Origin: Utricularia gibba
Lineage: Eukaryota; Streptophyta; Magnoliopsida; Lamiales; Lentibulariaceae
Assembly: GCA_002189035.1 (NCBI GenBank)
Contig: CM007989.1
Span: forward strand, 744,001 to 808,000
Direction: 5' to 3'
DNA: 64,000 nucleotides
Notes under the pieces: generated by a model
Told to the model about the DNA's origin: nothing
Seen by the model: the letters and a program-made list of their open reading frames with translations, nothing else
Database searches by the model: none
In this document: positions 62,001 through 64,000 of the stretch, piece after piece
Layout: every line of letters begins with the position of its first letter
Numbering within the stretch: the first letter of the stretch is position 1
Made by a program: the position numbers and the translations under genes

Positions 62001-64000
62001 TCCACAACATTCTGAAGAATAAGTAAATCATATACTCAGAAATAATAGAATACAACAGATAAGGATCCTCAAAAATAATCTCTTTGTCCATGCCCTGACA
62101 TCAATCCAGGTCGAAAGCTACAGGTTTAAGTAAATAGAATTACCTTCTCTGGTACTACTTCTTTGTTCAACTCTTTTGGTGAATAGGATGAACTTGAACT
62201 AACTCCAGGTGTTCCAATACCACCCAGACCACCAATATATTTCTGGAGTGCAGCCGCACCCATGACCCTGGAAAAACTCAAAGTTAAAAAAAAAAAAAGA
62301 AAAAACCAAAGACAATAGATTCAATCCAAATGACAATCAACAAAATATGAGCAAAAAACAAGTGCTGGATCAGAAAATGTGGCAAGTAGAATCGTACCAG
62401 ACCAAGCCAACAGCAATGGTGAACAAGATCGTTGACACAACTTCTAGTGCAAATCGAGATGACTTGTTTGACATTTTAGGATCCACCTACAATGTAGAAG
62501 AACAAAAAAATATTTTTTAATCCTTTTCCAAAATGTTTATTATATTTGCAATAGTCTTCATCTTATTTCCTCCCCTTACCATCACAACATGCAATGGCTG
62601 CTTCTCTGATACACCAGGGCTTAAAAAAGGCTCCTCCATGTTGTTTGATGCACGTTGCTTTAACTCTTGTAGCTGCATAGAAAAACTCCTTTAGATTTCC
62701 TGTCAGAAAATTTTAGAACGAGAAACTAGTCCAAAAAGCAGCCTTTATAACATTTTCATTCTTTGATACCATAATAAAAGACGAAGCTGATCGACAGGCT
62801 GTTATACTGACATTTTCTCAAATATGCCGTCATGCTTTTTTTTTTAAAAAAACAGAAAGTAGGACAAGTGGCCCATGATATTGTTTGATATATGCTTGAT
62901 ATATATTCAAAGTAGAGGTCAATGGGAGCCCATGAAAATATTCTTGAAATTGAAATTCCGAAGACCATAAGTGAATAATTAAAAATTCTTGCTTCATTCA
63001 CATGAAGCATCGAGTGCAAATGCAAAATGAAAGAGTAAAGTTAGTCAAGTATGGAAAGTGTTCCTTAAGCATGGAAAGACAGTCTTGTTCAGGAAACGGA
63101 GTAGATAGATACCAAAGAAGGAAGACTAGTGGGCTTCCCTGACTGCTCATCAGGCAAATACTCAGCAATTGCATTAGTAGCAACAAGTGCTCGCAGATAC
63201 TCCACAACTCCTCGGCTGTCCACCGCATGCGCTCTTTGTTCAAAACGCTGGATAACAGCTTCAGGACTAAATGAACGGCAGAGAAAAATTTAGAAATGTT
63301 TTATTCCTTATAAGCTAACAGTTAAGTACCAAGGGAGTGAATGCAAGGTTACGTTAATCACAACCGTAGCTAATTTAGTACTTCCAGGAAACAACCAAAC
63401 CATTCAACTCTATGGACAGATTTACGGGTTCTAAATTGCATGCGTTAAATATCTAAAAACTAGGCGAAAGTGCAACTATTCCCATTCCCCTTGTCTATCA
63501 ATAAACGGAAAAAAAAAAAGAAGCTTTTGAACAAAATCTCCAAGACAATATCCTCGATTATCATTACCTGTGCTTATTAAGTTCAGCCAGAAGAGCACTC
63601 TGCTTTGCGGAGTCCTTGGGATTCGCATCAGCGTCCGCAATCAGTCGGTCCAACCGCTTCTCCTCCCGCAAAAATGGCCACCAACTGAGCCAATCAGAAT
63701 ACAGAACTTTGTCGAACCCATTTCTCATTCGTGTAAATACTCCCGTAAGAAATACAACCATCGGCAACCTGCTCTTCACCTCCTCATTATTATCCTTGAT
63801 CTCCACCCCTCCACTTGCAGAAATTTCAGTAACCACCGTCCCCTCATTAGATTCCACCACTTGGGGGTCATCAAGAGCAATCCCTTCATCAATGTAATCA
63901 CCAGCGGGGCTTTCATTTTCCGCATATGATGTACAAAAAATCCGGTGCCGTAAAAACCCAGACTTGGCAGAAGAAAACCCTACCCTTCCATTTTTCCTTC
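59039..64000 (-). CDS. FTSH11: ATP-dependent zinc metalloprotease FTSH11 (5' end beyond the window)
   Basis: Membrane-bound AAA protease of plastid or mitochondrion; Arabidopsis FTSH11 is needed for heat tolerance. It has many short exons, with the first visible one running off the right edge and the last at 59039-59197. Visible order from the N-terminal side: acidic stroma-side region with [20 protein letters not shown], membrane segment [17 protein letters not shown], Walker A GSPGTGKT, Walker [23 protein letters not shown], sensor RPGRFDRH, the zinc-protease motif HESGH in [14 protein letters not shown], and [18 protein letters not shown]. It ends YTKTPQF then VVEEELVLA. The second-region Asp ligand lies near [12 protein letters not shown]. 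The signature residues for ATPase and protease are all present, and the exons I translated keep frame. The start codon is not in the window. Confidence 0.95.

Overview
This window looks like plant nuclear DNA from a dicot, most likely an asterid. The basis is spliceosomal genes with short GT-AG introns (often 70-150 bp), plant-only families (PPR, CDPK, DUF630/632, DUF641, LSU, YSL, NSR, CC-NBS-LRR, FtsH11), and gene bodies near 50% GC separated by very AT-rich spacers. The N-terminal style of the NLR (starting MAAYS) recalls Lamiales R proteins, but this placement is inference. About 22 genes in 64 kb indicates a compact, gene-dense region. I found no transposon, tRNA, rRNA or CRISPR array.

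Layout: a CC-NBS-LRR gene with a frame break (-, 1000-3673); an E-type PPR gene (+, 4353-5762); a CPK17/34-like calcium-dependent kinase (+, 6111-8278); cytosolic isoleucyl-tRNA synthetase (-, 8702-12481), divergent from an RTM2-like Hsp20/membrane protein (+, 12849-13573); an NRG2-like DUF630/632 gene (-, 13756-16654); a GPI-anchored lipid-transfer protein (+, 18655-19409); eIF2B gamma (+, 19640-22255); a UBA-domain protein (+, 24018-25913); a plastid-type tyrosine/tryptophan permease (+, 26172-29319); a UBA2-type two-RRM protein (+, 29596-31083); a GNAT acetyltransferase (-, 32651-35142); a DUF641/GIL1-like gene (-, 35636-37170). A gene-poor AT-rich stretch follows (37.6-41.8 kb). Then come an LSU gene (+, 41861-42147), a decayed intronless RPL9 copy (-, 42513-42800), acidic ribosomal protein P1 (-, 43305-43940), cytochrome b5 (-, 44308-45220), a YSL metal transporter (-, 45672-48128), an ATAD1/Msp1-like AAA ATPase (+, 49901-52140), a small CxxC plastid-type protein (-, 52467-52928), an At2g02150-like PPR gene (+, 53660-55715) with a decayed repeat behind it, an NSR-type RRM protein (-, 56970-58543) and most of FTSH11 (-, 59039 to beyond the right edge).

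The genes do not form one pathway; this is ordinary mixed housekeeping and regulatory content, and I see no undescribed system. The strongest unexpected signal is that nine otherwise conserved genes carry single-base frame breaks, nearly all one base lost from a short run, mostly G or C. That pattern fits consensus errors better than gene death. The NLR break differs: it fits an 8-bp deletion between short direct repeats. The RPL9 copy and the extra PPR module look like real decay. Splice sites were placed by reading frame, GT-AG rules and family conservation remembered from known proteins; none was checked by alignment.
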